A DNA stretch of 64,000 nucleotides from Rhizobium tumorigenes. GTDB taxonomy: Bacteria > Pseudomonadota > Alphaproteobacteria > Rhizobiales > Rhizobiaceae. The DNA is taken from NCBI RefSeq assembly GCF_003240565.2, contig NZ_CP117255.1:744001-808000 (forward strand), given 5' to 3'. The notes beneath the pieces are model-generated. The model was not told where the DNA came from. It ran no database searches and was given only the letters and a program-made list of their open reading frames with translations. The translations under genes were made by a program, and so were the position numbers. Of the stretch, positions 53,745 to 61,724 are shown piece by piece. The stretch's first letter is position 1. The number at the start of each line of letters is the position of its first letter.

Positions 53745-54332
53745 GCTTGTGTCCTCATTGGTTTCCTCTGGTGTGATTGACGGCTGACATGCTCGGCATG
53801 AGGCCTCTGCTCATGGTCTGAGACATAGATAGGCAAATGCGGGCCTGTGACGGTTTCAGCCGGTTCAGTGCATGGAAATGCACACGGCAGCGCTCTAGCC
53901 GGTCTTCCCCGTGAGGAGCAGGTTCGACAGACGAGCGCTAGCGTGTGGATTTCAGAGGGGGTAGGCAGAGCGGTAGAAGATCGACACACGCTTGGTAGCG
54001 CTATTGGGGGACCTATTCGACATGGGCCAAAATAGCGCCATTCGTGCTATTGGGATATCCAACCCTGCGACCGCCGAAGCACTTCATAGACCTATTGGTG
54101 GACCCATTCCCCTCCGCCTCAGGCCAGCCAGCGGGCCTTTGACACAGAGAACAGGTCCGTGTGAAGCTTCCGTAGGCCACGCATTCTTTTTGGAAGCCAC
54201 CAAATTTCCGTAGCCACAGCGAGGTTGTCCCTGAGAACTTCTCAGGGAGAAGTCAGGTTCTCCCGTAGCCATGGCGAGTTTGAGCGGCGTAAAGTGCAAT
54301 GGTCGCACTCAGGCTTCCAGAGGTCTCATGGG
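53745..54332. other. Gene-poor stretch of the island
   Basis: No convincing gene. It holds three similar words CCGTAG(G)CCA (about 54167, 54208, 54264) and, at 54229-54264, two overlapping hairpins (CCCTGAGA/TCTCAGGG and GGGAGAA/TTCTCCC). Confidence 0.4.
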
Positions 54333-54474
54333 GTCACCCGCTGCCACGCTCGATCACCCGAGACACCTGTGTCGCTGTCCATACGCCACCTCCGGCCTCT
54401 TGACGGCGGTGCTGTTGAGCGATGCTGCTATCTGGGCAAGGGTGGCACTGCTGTCACGCTTGGGCACGATAGGG
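54333..54474 (-). pseudogene. Serine recombinase 3'-end remnant A
   Basis: Strongly similar in DNA to the last part of the recombinase gene at 57518. On the minus strand it encodes ATLAQIAASLNST and, after a 1-nt deletion, VWTATQVSRVIERG. No N-terminal catalytic domain is present. Confidence 0.8.
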
Positions 54475-54687
54475 TCTCCAAACAACATCCACGGGCGCAA
54501 CTACTTTTTTGGTCGAACACCGATTACATAGTCGTTTCAGGTGTGTGCGGCTTGCCATGTGCTTTCAAATTCCTCCCACTGCTGCAAATGCTGCACGAGT
54601 GCAACTAAGTAATTGATATTTAGGCATATTTAGCTTGCCTGATTGTGGGCAGGCCGTAAGCTTCGGCTATTCGCAGCACAAAGGAAA

Positions 54688-55005
54688 ATGGCAATGCCAC
54701 TGCCAGCGGGAACCGGGATAGGCCTGCCACCGGAAACAAACCAGTTCAGCGCATTCCAAACTACGAGAACACCTCGGGGATATGAAACGGCACACTCCTA
54801 TTTCTCCCAGAACAACCCTGAAGCGTTCTGGCTTTTGCCTGACGCCGCCCAAGAGGTCGATGCTGATCTAGGTCCGTTGACAGTCATGACGCTGGAGAAG
54901 GGCCGGGAGATAATGGTAGTCGATGCGCCGAGGGCACTTCAACAAAGGGGCGTGCGCAAGACACTAGCGTTCCCGGAGGTCATTTTGAGGCGCTTCTATA
55001 GGTAA
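54688..55005 (+). CDS. Hypothetical protein
   Basis: 105 residues from ATG 54688 (AAAGGAAA directly upstream; the frame is open to 54643). Mixed alpha/beta composition without membrane segments (FWLLPDAAQEVDADLGPLTV, VVDAPRALQQRGVRKTLAFP). No family recognised. It sits alone between the two recombinase remnants. Confidence 0.5.
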   Translation: MAMPLPAGTGIGLPPETNQFSAFQTTRTPRGYETAHSYFSQNNPEAFWLLPDAAQEVDADLGPLTVMTLEKGREIMVVDAPRALQQRGVRKTLAFPEVILRRFYR

Positions 55006-55232
55006 ACTAGAACGCACCGTCCGTCTTCGTCGCTGCTTACAGCTCCAGCCATTTCAGATTTGGTGTCTTTGGTCCCGTTCTGCCCGGTCCCCTGCACTTC
55101 TCCTGCGCCGTGGCTTTGTTCACAAAAATGCCTATGCAACGTCGGTGCGCTGTCCTTTTGGAAGCCGCCGCGTTCCGTGAGTACAGCAAGTTGACCTAGA
55201 CGGGTTGTCGGGGTCAGAAGATCAGCTGCTGT
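55006..55232. other. Gene-poor stretch between cargo and recombinase remnant
   Basis: No gene I can support. Confidence 0.35.
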
Positions 55233-55337
55233 ACGCTCGTTCACTCGATACGCCTCGCTGTCCATACGCCTCCTCGGGACGTCTGGACCTTGAGCGACGC
55301 CGCGATCTGGGCAAGGGCGACGCCGCCTTCACGCACG
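55233..55337 (-). pseudogene. Serine recombinase 3'-end remnant B
   Basis: On the minus strand it encodes VREGGVALAQIAASLK then TSRGGVWTA and a premature stop, matching the C-terminus of the intact recombinase (MRDGGATLAQIAASLNST, TSRGGGWTA) with short internal deletions. Confidence 0.75.
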
Positions 55338-55570
55338 GGGAAACTAAAGGATTAGGCTTCCTGTCGCTCAGATTGTGCTTGCATCTTTGACCCTTCGACA
55401 TCTTTTTGAATTAAAAGCACGGCGACGGCGGGTTGGGACGGCGGGTTGGTAAGTACGGCTGGTGCCGCCTTTTGGAGATCGAATTCAGCCTGGTCGTCTA
55501 ATCCGGTTGTTTGATCCATAACTGTGCTGAGGTGCAAATATGGTTGAAGGTTTAATGGCAGCTGGTACTT
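55338..55570. other. Gene-poor stretch before the TIR gene end
   Basis: AT-richer, with a near-tandem GGCGGGTTGG repeat at 55426-55447 (two copies). No gene supported. Confidence 0.35.
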
Positions 55571-57409
55571 CTAGAAAAGATTTGTAAGCATAGCAAAAAG
55601 CTTCTTAAGTACTTCCGCCAATGTCCTCGCCGCCTCAGGAGACGTTAGAAGATTGCTGCCAACTCCGCTACCAATCGCTGCAATCGTACTTCCCACAAAG
55701 CCTGCTAGAGCCGTCACGCTTGTTCTAAGCTTTCTAAGCTTTTGTTCTTCAGATCGTATAGTTACAGGATTAAGAACGCGAGCGTCGGCTATTTCGACAG
55801 CCAGATATTCGCCGGTTTGTATAGCTGGTTTAGAGAGGACCTTTTCTGCTTCTAAGCTATTGAATGCTTCAACAGCGGCTTCTGTGATTTCCTTTAGGGC
55901 CTGCTCAGAGAGCTTTGAGGCATCAACGGGGGGTGGTGGTAGTGGTGCATCGGACGATGACGGCGGCGGCTGTATTGGCTGCAAGCGAGGTCGAAGCGCC
56001 TCATGGTTTCTACAGAGGCTTTCCGCACTAGTTCTCGTGCTACCCGGCCAGCTGAACTCTTCGTCCATTTCGAGGTAGTATCTGATGTCAGCTACGCTGT
56101 CCGATAGGATATACCAAGAGGCTGGGCGTTTTTCCAATTGATTGACATAGTGGGCGAGATCAAACCGAATGGCCTCTCCAAGATTGTTTTCTAAAGCTTC
56201 TAAAGCGGCTAACAATTTCTTTGCGAGAGTGTATTGGGCCTCTAGCCTCTTCTCTAGGTCATCCTCGTCAGGGTGCGGTGGGGCTGCTGTCGGTGGGCTA
56301 TCTCTTGCGCTGATTTTCCCGTCTTCGACAATGCCAGCTAATGGTGCGGCAAATGTCAGACGTTCCTGTATCTGCTCAAACGTCGGTGGGTTGATCTTGT
56401 CTTTAATGGACTGGATAAGCTTGCGCATCTCGATATGATCAGCGCTCCCGTCCCAACTTTGAAGATCTGCATACTGCGTCTCTGAAAAGCCGTAAGGAAT
56501 TGGCGTCCCATCTAACCTAACATGTATGAATTTACCTAGAGTTTGCGCACGTGTCGCTTCTTCCTTAACCGCACTCGATGCCACGCTGTTGGACGTCCAG
56601 AAAGTAACTACCGCTGCGGCCTCCGAAAGGTGGTCGTCTATCTGCTCACGCCATCTGCTCCCTGCTGCGATATCCTGGTCCCACCAGGTGGTGATATCGG
56701 CGATCGACAGGATCGACCGAATGTGAGAAACGATCTGGCGATCTAAACTTGAATAGGATAGCAGAACCAAGTTTTCTGCATTCTGTGAAGCCTCGTCTGT
56801 ATGCGTAGGCTCTACGCCCAACCCGTTTTTGTCAGCTACCAGATCAGGGTCCCGCCAATCAGGCCAGCTTTCTGGATATTCAAGACCTGGAGGAAGCACC
56901 ACACCCCTATCTCCCAAAATGTCATTCAACTGCCTTTGTTGTAGGCCGCTGACGTAATGAAGAGCCACGGCGGGCCCTTCTTCCGAAAGCATGTTAGCTC
57001 CCTTCAGCCGTGCATTTAAGAAGTTTGAACGAAATACTACCGCGTGCCTGAGATCGCATTCTCGCAAGTCTGCTCGCTCAAAGTCGCATTCATCAAGACT
57101 GGCGTTCCTCAAATTGGCTGCTTGAAGCGTGGCGCTAGTGAGAACCGCCGCCGTAAGCTTCGCAAATTCCAGGTCGGCTCCAATTAGATTGGCGTTGTTC
57201 AGGTGAGCACCGATTAAATTTGCTTGTGTTAGATCAGCTCCTGCAAGATTAGCGCCACTCAGCTGGGCTCCGCGCAAATTGACCCCTACCAGGTCAAACC
57301 CTCGGAGGTCCGCATTTCTCAAGCTGGGCACGAAGTGTCTGCTTGCTCTTCTGTTGTTCCATGCCGATGGGCCTTGCTTAAGCCACTGCAGATGGCGAGC
57401 AATTGCCAT
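55571..57409 (-). CDS. Pentapeptide-repeat + TIR domain protein, candidate defence effector
   Basis: 612 residues from ATG 57409, chosen because GTGAGG lies 6 nt upstream; GTG 57421 is the longer option. In the longer numbering, about 20 pentapeptide repeats (A-D/N-L-x-x) span 35-144 and would form a right-handed beta-helix. A linker follows, then a TIR_2-type domain at about 216-345 (LVLLSYSSLDRQIVSHI, ITTWWDQDIAAGSRWREQI, AAAVVTFWTSNSV) with a Glu-Glu at 287-288 in the region where TIR NADases have their catalytic glutamate. The 250-residue C-terminal region has a Pro-rich hinge and a hydrophobic stretch near the end (LAGFVGSTIAAIGSGVGSNLL) that could enter a membrane. Bacterial TIR proteins often deplete NAD or signal during phage infection. 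Function here is inference. Confidence 0.8.
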   Translation of the reverse strand: MAIARHLQWLKQGPSAWNNRRASRHFVPSLRNADLRGFDLVGVNLRGAQLSGANLAGADLTQANLIGAHLNNANLIGADLEFAKLTAAVLTSATLQAANLRNASLDECDFERADLRECDLRHAVVFRSNFLNARLKGANMLSEEGPAVALHYVSGLQQRQLNDILGDRGVVLPPGLEYPESWPDWRDPDLVADKNGLGVEPTHTDEASQNAENLVLLSYSSLDRQIVSHIRSILSIADITTWWDQDIAAGSRWREQIDDHLSEAAAVVTFWTSNSVASSAVKEEATRAQTLGKFIHVRLDGTPIPYGFSETQYADLQSWDGSADHIEMRKLIQSIKDKINPPTFEQIQERLTFAAPLAGIVEDGKISARDSPPTAAPPHPDEDDLEKRLEAQYTLAKKLLAALEALENNLGEAIRFDLAHYVNQLEKRPASWYILSDSVADIRYYLEMDEEFSWPGSTRTSAESLCRNHEALRPRLQPIQPPPSSSDAPLPPPPVDASKLSEQALKEITEAAVEAFNSLEAEKVLSKPAIQTGEYLAVEIADARVLNPVTIRSEEQKLRKLRTSVTALAGFVGSTIAAIGSGVGSNLLTSPEAARTLAEVLKKLFAMLTNLF

Positions 57410-57517
57410 GACATACCTCACATTGTTATGAACGCTGAACTTCGAGCAGGCCGTGCATCATTGCAACCCTGTAGTAAACTTTTTTCCGGTTCATAAGACC
57501 ATATTAGGTGCTTCTCG

Positions 57518-58177
57518 TCACCCACGGTCACGCTCGATTACCCGAGACACCTGCGTCGCTGTCCATCCGCCGCCTCGTGAGGTCTTGACGCCGGTGCTGT
57601 TGAGCGACGCCGCGATCTGAGCGAGTGTGGCCCCGCCGTCACGCATGGGTCCTATCGTCGTCATGAGCTTCTTTGCTTCGCCTGCGGCCTTGTCCTGAAT
57701 TGCCTCGTTGCGTTTCATGGTCTTGTCGCGAAGACCTCCGAGCTTCGAGCCCCGGGCCTTGGCCACGGCAAGCGCCGCCTTGGTACGTGCTGAGATGAAG
57801 TCGCGTTCCATCTCTGCCATGACCGCATACATGTGGAGCATTGCCTTGTCGGCCCTCGGGAGATTGGCGACAGCAAACTTCACCCGCTTGTCTTCCATGA
57901 GCGTGGCGATGCAGGCAACCTTTCGGCTGAGCCTGTCAAGCTTGGCCACCAGCAACACAGCGCCGGTCTTCCTACATAGGTCCAGAGCCTTCTGAAGCTC
58001 GGGCCGGTCGTCGTTTGCGCCGCTCTCAATGTCTTTAAAGCTGCCTATGACCTCGTAAGGCACGTCGCTGTAGTTCCTCAGGTAGACGTCAATGTCGAGG
58101 TCTTGAGCCTCCAGCCCGAGGCCGCTTTGTCCCTGACGTGCTGTCGAAACCCGTGTGTAACGAACATATTGAAGCAT
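57518..58177 (-). CDS. Serine recombinase (resolvase/invertase family)
   Basis: 219 residues. N-terminal catalytic domain with Ser11 in YTRVSTARQGQSGLG, LDRLSRKVACIATLM, and the E-helix MAEMERDFISARTKAALA. The C-terminal HTH-like domain reads GATLAQIAASLNS then GGWTATQVSRVIER. Resolvase-like length without the large-serine-integrase extension. Two decayed copies of its 3' part lie at 54333 and 55233 in the same orientation. It starts facing away from the ATPase/HNH pair. Confidence 0.92.
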   Translation of the reverse strand: MLQYVRYTRVSTARQGQSGLGLEAQDLDIDVYLRNYSDVPYEVIGSFKDIESGANDDRPELQKALDLCRKTGAVLLVAKLDRLSRKVACIATLMEDKRVKFAVANLPRADKAMLHMYAVMAEMERDFISARTKAALAVAKARGSKLGGLRDKTMKRNEAIQDKAAGEAKKLMTTIGPMRDGGATLAQIAASLNSTGVKTSRGGGWTATQVSRVIERDRG

Positions 58178-58651
58178 TTGTCTCAGTGGCCCCGTTGTGC
58201 ATGTAACGAGGAGTAGCGGTCCATTTGTCTAATGTCAACGTTCGTTGTGACTGTAAAATTTCCCTTCCATTGTTTTTCCAAGCTTGGCACCCACGTCCCC
58301 GCCGGCCAAGGGAGTTGACAAAAGGGGCTCAAGCCGTCCGTGCGAGCTTCGCCAGATCTATACAAAGCGCGAAGGATGACAGCGATAGTTTTGCTAGGCT
58401 CATGAGCGGTGCTTACTTGGAGGCAGCCATCCTGACAACTAGATCTATGAAATTAGCTCGAACCGTGTAGTGCTTGCCGCTTTACGGGTGTCGCTCCCTA
58501 TCAGTTAGAAGACAGGTACCAACGTACACTGGCGTCAGTACTCTCTGCTTCGCTCTAGGTCCTGACCAACGTTAGCCTCGCAGAGCTTCGAAAGCGTCAC
58601 GTCAGGAGGGGCAGGAGTGCCGTGAGGTGCGGCTTGCGTGGGGTGGCCATC
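58178..58651. other. Intergenic region upstream of the serine recombinase
   Basis: About 470 bases. The part next to the recombinase start should carry its promoter. No other gene or repeat supported. Confidence 0.4.
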
Positions 58652-58870
58652 TTAGCCCTTCCGGTGTCGTCTCATTGGTTTGCTGTGGGTGATAGATATC
58701 CTGCGAAGAAACTCAGGAAGCAGCGTCGCCTGCAGTGCCAGCACCTCGCTTTTAGCAGCCTTCCTCAAGGGACGCGCATGTCTTGATAAGATCGCTCGCG
58801 TAGCGAAAGTTCGTTCTGCGATCCACGGGTGATCAGAAGGGGGGAGGGGGTCGCGCTGATTGCCTTCCAT
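58652..58870 (-). CDS. Hypothetical small protein
   Basis: 72 residues from ATG 58870, which has AAGGAG 7 nt upstream (open to 58906). Basic; central segment TFATRAILSRHARPLRKAAK and ending SKPMRRHRKG. No known family. The main support is the RBS and start. Confidence 0.4.
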   Translation of the reverse strand: MEGNQRDPLPPSDHPWIAERTFATRAILSRHARPLRKAAKSEVLALQATLLPEFLRRISITHSKPMRRHRKG

Positions 58871-59252
58871 GTCATGCTCCTTGAGATTTTTTTGTGTCTG
58901 AAACATTTGACCGCCTAGGTGGTATGGTTACTAGAGCGCATGGTAGTATGCAGCGGTGGCGGCATAGCTAGGGCATCTTTGCTTCAATCCGTAGCGCTTC
59001 GTCATTTCCAAGAGGGTATATGCTCTCCCATTCTAACGCCGTCGTGCCAGTAGGGTGCTGGTGTGGAACGGCCATTGCGCTCTGGCGCTATAAAAGCGTC
59101 GCAGGTTGCGGCCTCCACAGTTGTGCATTGTCAGCCTTCAGTGTGTGAAACATCGACCATCGCACTTATTAAGTGAAAAGAACGACTTTAAGCTGCAGCA
59201 ATAAGGTGGTAGCTCAAAAGAAAGTTTATGCGACTCATTAAGGAAGTTCATT
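58871..59252. other. Promoter region of the ATPase/HNH pair
   Basis: About 380 bases, AT-rich near 59130-59250. It contains a 16-codon open frame (59228-59278) that overlaps the ATPase start. Confidence 0.4.
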
Positions 59253-60788
59253 TTGATTTTCAACGTCCTCAAGCGTGAAGAGCTTGCGCCAACAACAGGT
59301 ATGAACGAGGCCTTTCTCAAAATTGATTTTTGGAATGACTACGATTTCAAAACGATGTTCTACGTGTGGCTCTTCGATGCAGATGGTACACGCTATGAAT
59401 TGGGAAATGTACGAATCGGGATTTTAGGGCAGCGTAAAGAAACTTCCACGTTTAGTACTTTGGCTAGTCAGTTTGAAGGGCTCGATGAAAGCTATTTTTC
59501 GTTGGCGACTGATGTAGAATACTACGAAACATTAGGACGCGTCGTTCCGGAAGCCACGAAGGTCGCGTTTTTGAAGGGAATGCAAGACGTTGTAGCTTAC
59601 CCCGAACGCTTGGAAGGCGCTGCAGGGCAGGACGTTTTACGTGTTTCACTTCTAAGGAATGTGAGCGTCTCCCTTATTAATGGGCAATTCACTAGGGTGC
59701 TCAACGGCGGCGTTCCATTGACTGATTTCAGATTAGCCTACAAAAGGCCCGATGATGTCGCTCTTGCTGGAGTTGAGCTTCAGTTCAATGTGAAAGCAAG
59801 CTCGAAGCCTAGTACAAACATCCATGCGGTAATCGGTAGAAATGGAGTTGGAAAAACAACTCTTTTGAACGGTATGATTGAGGCGATAACGAACCCCAGG
59901 GAATCAAGCGGAAAGTTTTACGAGATATCTTTTATAGACACTCCAATACAGAAAGATTACTTCAGTAATTTGGTATCTGTTTCCTTTAGCGCCTTTGATC
60001 CATTCACTCCGCCGCAGGAGCAGCCAAATCCTGAGCTAGGCACTTGCTACTACTATATCGGCCTGAAGGATATGAGCGATGAGAGCGGGACTCTGCTTCG
60101 TTCCCTAAGCTATTTGCATGACGAGTTTGTAGATAGCCTATCGGAATGTTTTCAAGCGCGTGGAAAGCGTGACCGTTGGCTGGCTGCAATTAATACCTTG
60201 ATGTCAGATGATAACTTCTCTGAAATGGACCTGCAAAGCCTTATGAGGTTTTCAGGCGACGAGTTGAAAGACGCATCCCGTGCTCTGATCAAGCGTATGA
60301 GTTCCGGTCACGCGATAGTTCTGCTCACGATTACCAGACTCGTAGCCAAGGTCGAAGAGAAGACCCTTGTCCTGTTAGACGAGCCGGAAAGCCACCTGCA
60401 TCCCCCGCTACTTTCCGCGTTCACCCGTGCCCTGAGTGAACTGTTGTTTGACCGAAATGGGGTAGCGATTATAGCTACCCATTCCCCGGTTGTGCTGCAG
60501 GAGGTTCCTAAATCTTGCGTGTGGAAAATCACTCGGTCAAGAATGTCGTTGTCATCCGAGAGGCCTGACGTTGAAACGTTCGGCGAGAACGTGGGTATTC
60601 TCACCCGTGAGGTGTTTGGCCTTGAAGTTGCCAAGTCCGGGTACCATGCACTGTTAGCAAAGGCTGTTGAGAACGGTGAAGGCTACGACGAAATCGTCGC
60701 GGGTTACGGGGGGCAGCTTGGCCTTGAGGCTAAAGCTATCCTAAGAGCGATGGTGTCTGAGCGTGAATTGGGTGCTGGTGTAATATGA
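59253..60788 (+). CDS. AAA/ABC-type ATPase, Septu PtuA-like with N-terminal extension
   Basis: 511 residues from TTG 59253, supported by AAGGAAG 6 nt upstream. Walker A GRNGVGKTT is at 195-203; an ABC-signature-like RMSSGHAIVLLTI; Walker B TLVLLDEPESHLHPP with Asp376-Glu377; and switch histidine His410 in IIATHSPVV. This is the AAA_21/SMC-like class found in PtuA, RloC and OLD proteins. The roughly 190 residues before Walker A are unusual for PtuA and resemble a separate beta-rich domain. The stop overlaps the HNH gene start by 4 nt. In Septu, an ATPase-HNH complex degrades nucleic acid on phage infection; that role here is inference from gene pairing. Confidence 0.8.
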   Translation: MIFNVLKREELAPTTGMNEAFLKIDFWNDYDFKTMFYVWLFDADGTRYELGNVRIGILGQRKETSTFSTLASQFEGLDESYFSLATDVEYYETLGRVVPEATKVAFLKGMQDVVAYPERLEGAAGQDVLRVSLLRNVSVSLINGQFTRVLNGGVPLTDFRLAYKRPDDVALAGVELQFNVKASSKPSTNIHAVIGRNGVGKTTLLNGMIEAITNPRESSGKFYEISFIDTPIQKDYFSNLVSVSFSAFDPFTPPQEQPNPELGTCYYYIGLKDMSDESGTLLRSLSYLHDEFVDSLSECFQARGKRDRWLAAINTLMSDDNFSEMDLQSLMRFSGDELKDASRALIKRMSSGHAIVLLTITRLVAKVEEKTLVLLDEPESHLHPPLLSAFTRALSELLFDRNGVAIIATHSPVVLQEVPKSCVWKITRSRMSLSSERPDVETFGENVGILTREVFGLEVAKSGYHALLAKAVENGEGYDEIVAGYGGQLGLEAKAILRAMVSERELGAGVI

Positions 60789-61639
60789 AACGATTGGACC
60801 TCCCAGAGTACGACCCGATTGAGGTATTTCTGGAATGCGCCGGCAATGCCGACGAACCACTACGTACTACGTTTGCAGACAGTCGCCCACAAATGCAGCA
60901 GGCTGTAGCAGACTTCGATGCCGCAACGGCGTCGGTGAATTGGACTGTTTTACCTCGGGTCGCCCGAGGCAACGGCGGGGTTTTGGTCGCAGGCACCTTA
61001 ACCAAGGATAACTTCAAGGCGCTGTACACGAATAATATGGTGGGCACAACGGGAGCGGCGAGATCAATCTACGACAAGATATTGGTCGCTGCGCACGGCA
61101 AATGCCCGTTCTGCGCGGGGATAGGCCATGCCAAGACGCTTGACCACTATCTTCCCAAGGCAATTTTTCCACTCTATTCGGTATTGCCGGCGAACCTCGT
61201 GCCTTGCTGCCGGGATTGCAACCACGGCAAGAACTCTGCATTTCCGAGCAATCCGCGCGGTCAGCCTATCCATCCTTATTTGGATCACGCTCGCTTCTTC
61301 GATGAGGTTTGGGTGGTGGCTTCGGTTCTCCAAAGCGACCCCATATCTATGGAGTTCAGACCTGCTCCGCCTCTAGGCTGGTCGCCGGATGATAAGGCTA
61401 GGGTTACGAAACATTTTCACGATTACGATCTAGCTTCACGGTTTGCTATTCAGGCCGGTGTAGAGGTTGCGTACTTGATGGATTTGCGCCGAAGGAGCTT
61501 GAGGAATTTGCCGGCAGCGGATTTCAGAGACTATCTCAATGATATAGCAGGAAGTCAGGCGCAGGTTGCCAATGGTTGGAAACGCGCGATGTATTCGGCG
61601 CTCGCGGGGGACAACTGGTTTCTTTCGCATCCATTCTGA
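60785..61639 (+). CDS. HNH nuclease, Septu PtuB-like
   Basis: 284 residues. HNH/zinc-ribbon core: C107PFC110, LDHYLPKAIFPLYSVLPANL with Asp120-His121, then VPCCRDCNHGKN with Cys142 and Cys145 completing a four-cysteine zinc site and N-H-G-K as the terminal motif. N-terminal 100 residues and C-terminal 120 residues are alpha-rich with no named domain. Translationally coupled (ATGA overlap) to the ATPase. The arrangement matches PtuB. The larger size and flanking segments suggest a divergent subtype. Confidence 0.8.
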   Translation: MKRLDLPEYDPIEVFLECAGNADEPLRTTFADSRPQMQQAVADFDAATASVNWTVLPRVARGNGGVLVAGTLTKDNFKALYTNNMVGTTGAARSIYDKILVAAHGKCPFCAGIGHAKTLDHYLPKAIFPLYSVLPANLVPCCRDCNHGKNSAFPSNPRGQPIHPYLDHARFFDEVWVVASVLQSDPISMEFRPAPPLGWSPDDKARVTKHFHDYDLASRFAIQAGVEVAYLMDLRRRSLRNLPAADFRDYLNDIAGSQAQVANGWKRAMYSALAGDNWFLSHPF

Positions 61640-61724
61640 TTTGAGAAGTAAATTCAAAGATACGATTTGGAAAATGTAGATTCTAACGAGGCAATAAAAA
61701 TAATTTGGCCGGCAAAATGGACCG

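Noticed and set aside
53741..53989. 82-codon minus-strand frame upstream of the ParB-like region
   Set aside because: No domain and no convincing RBS; composition like a random frame. Not strong enough to list.
58178..61639. Retron (retrons can carry ATPase + HNH pairs)
   Set aside because: No reverse transcriptase frame and no msr-msd-like inverted repeat next to the ATPase/HNH genes.
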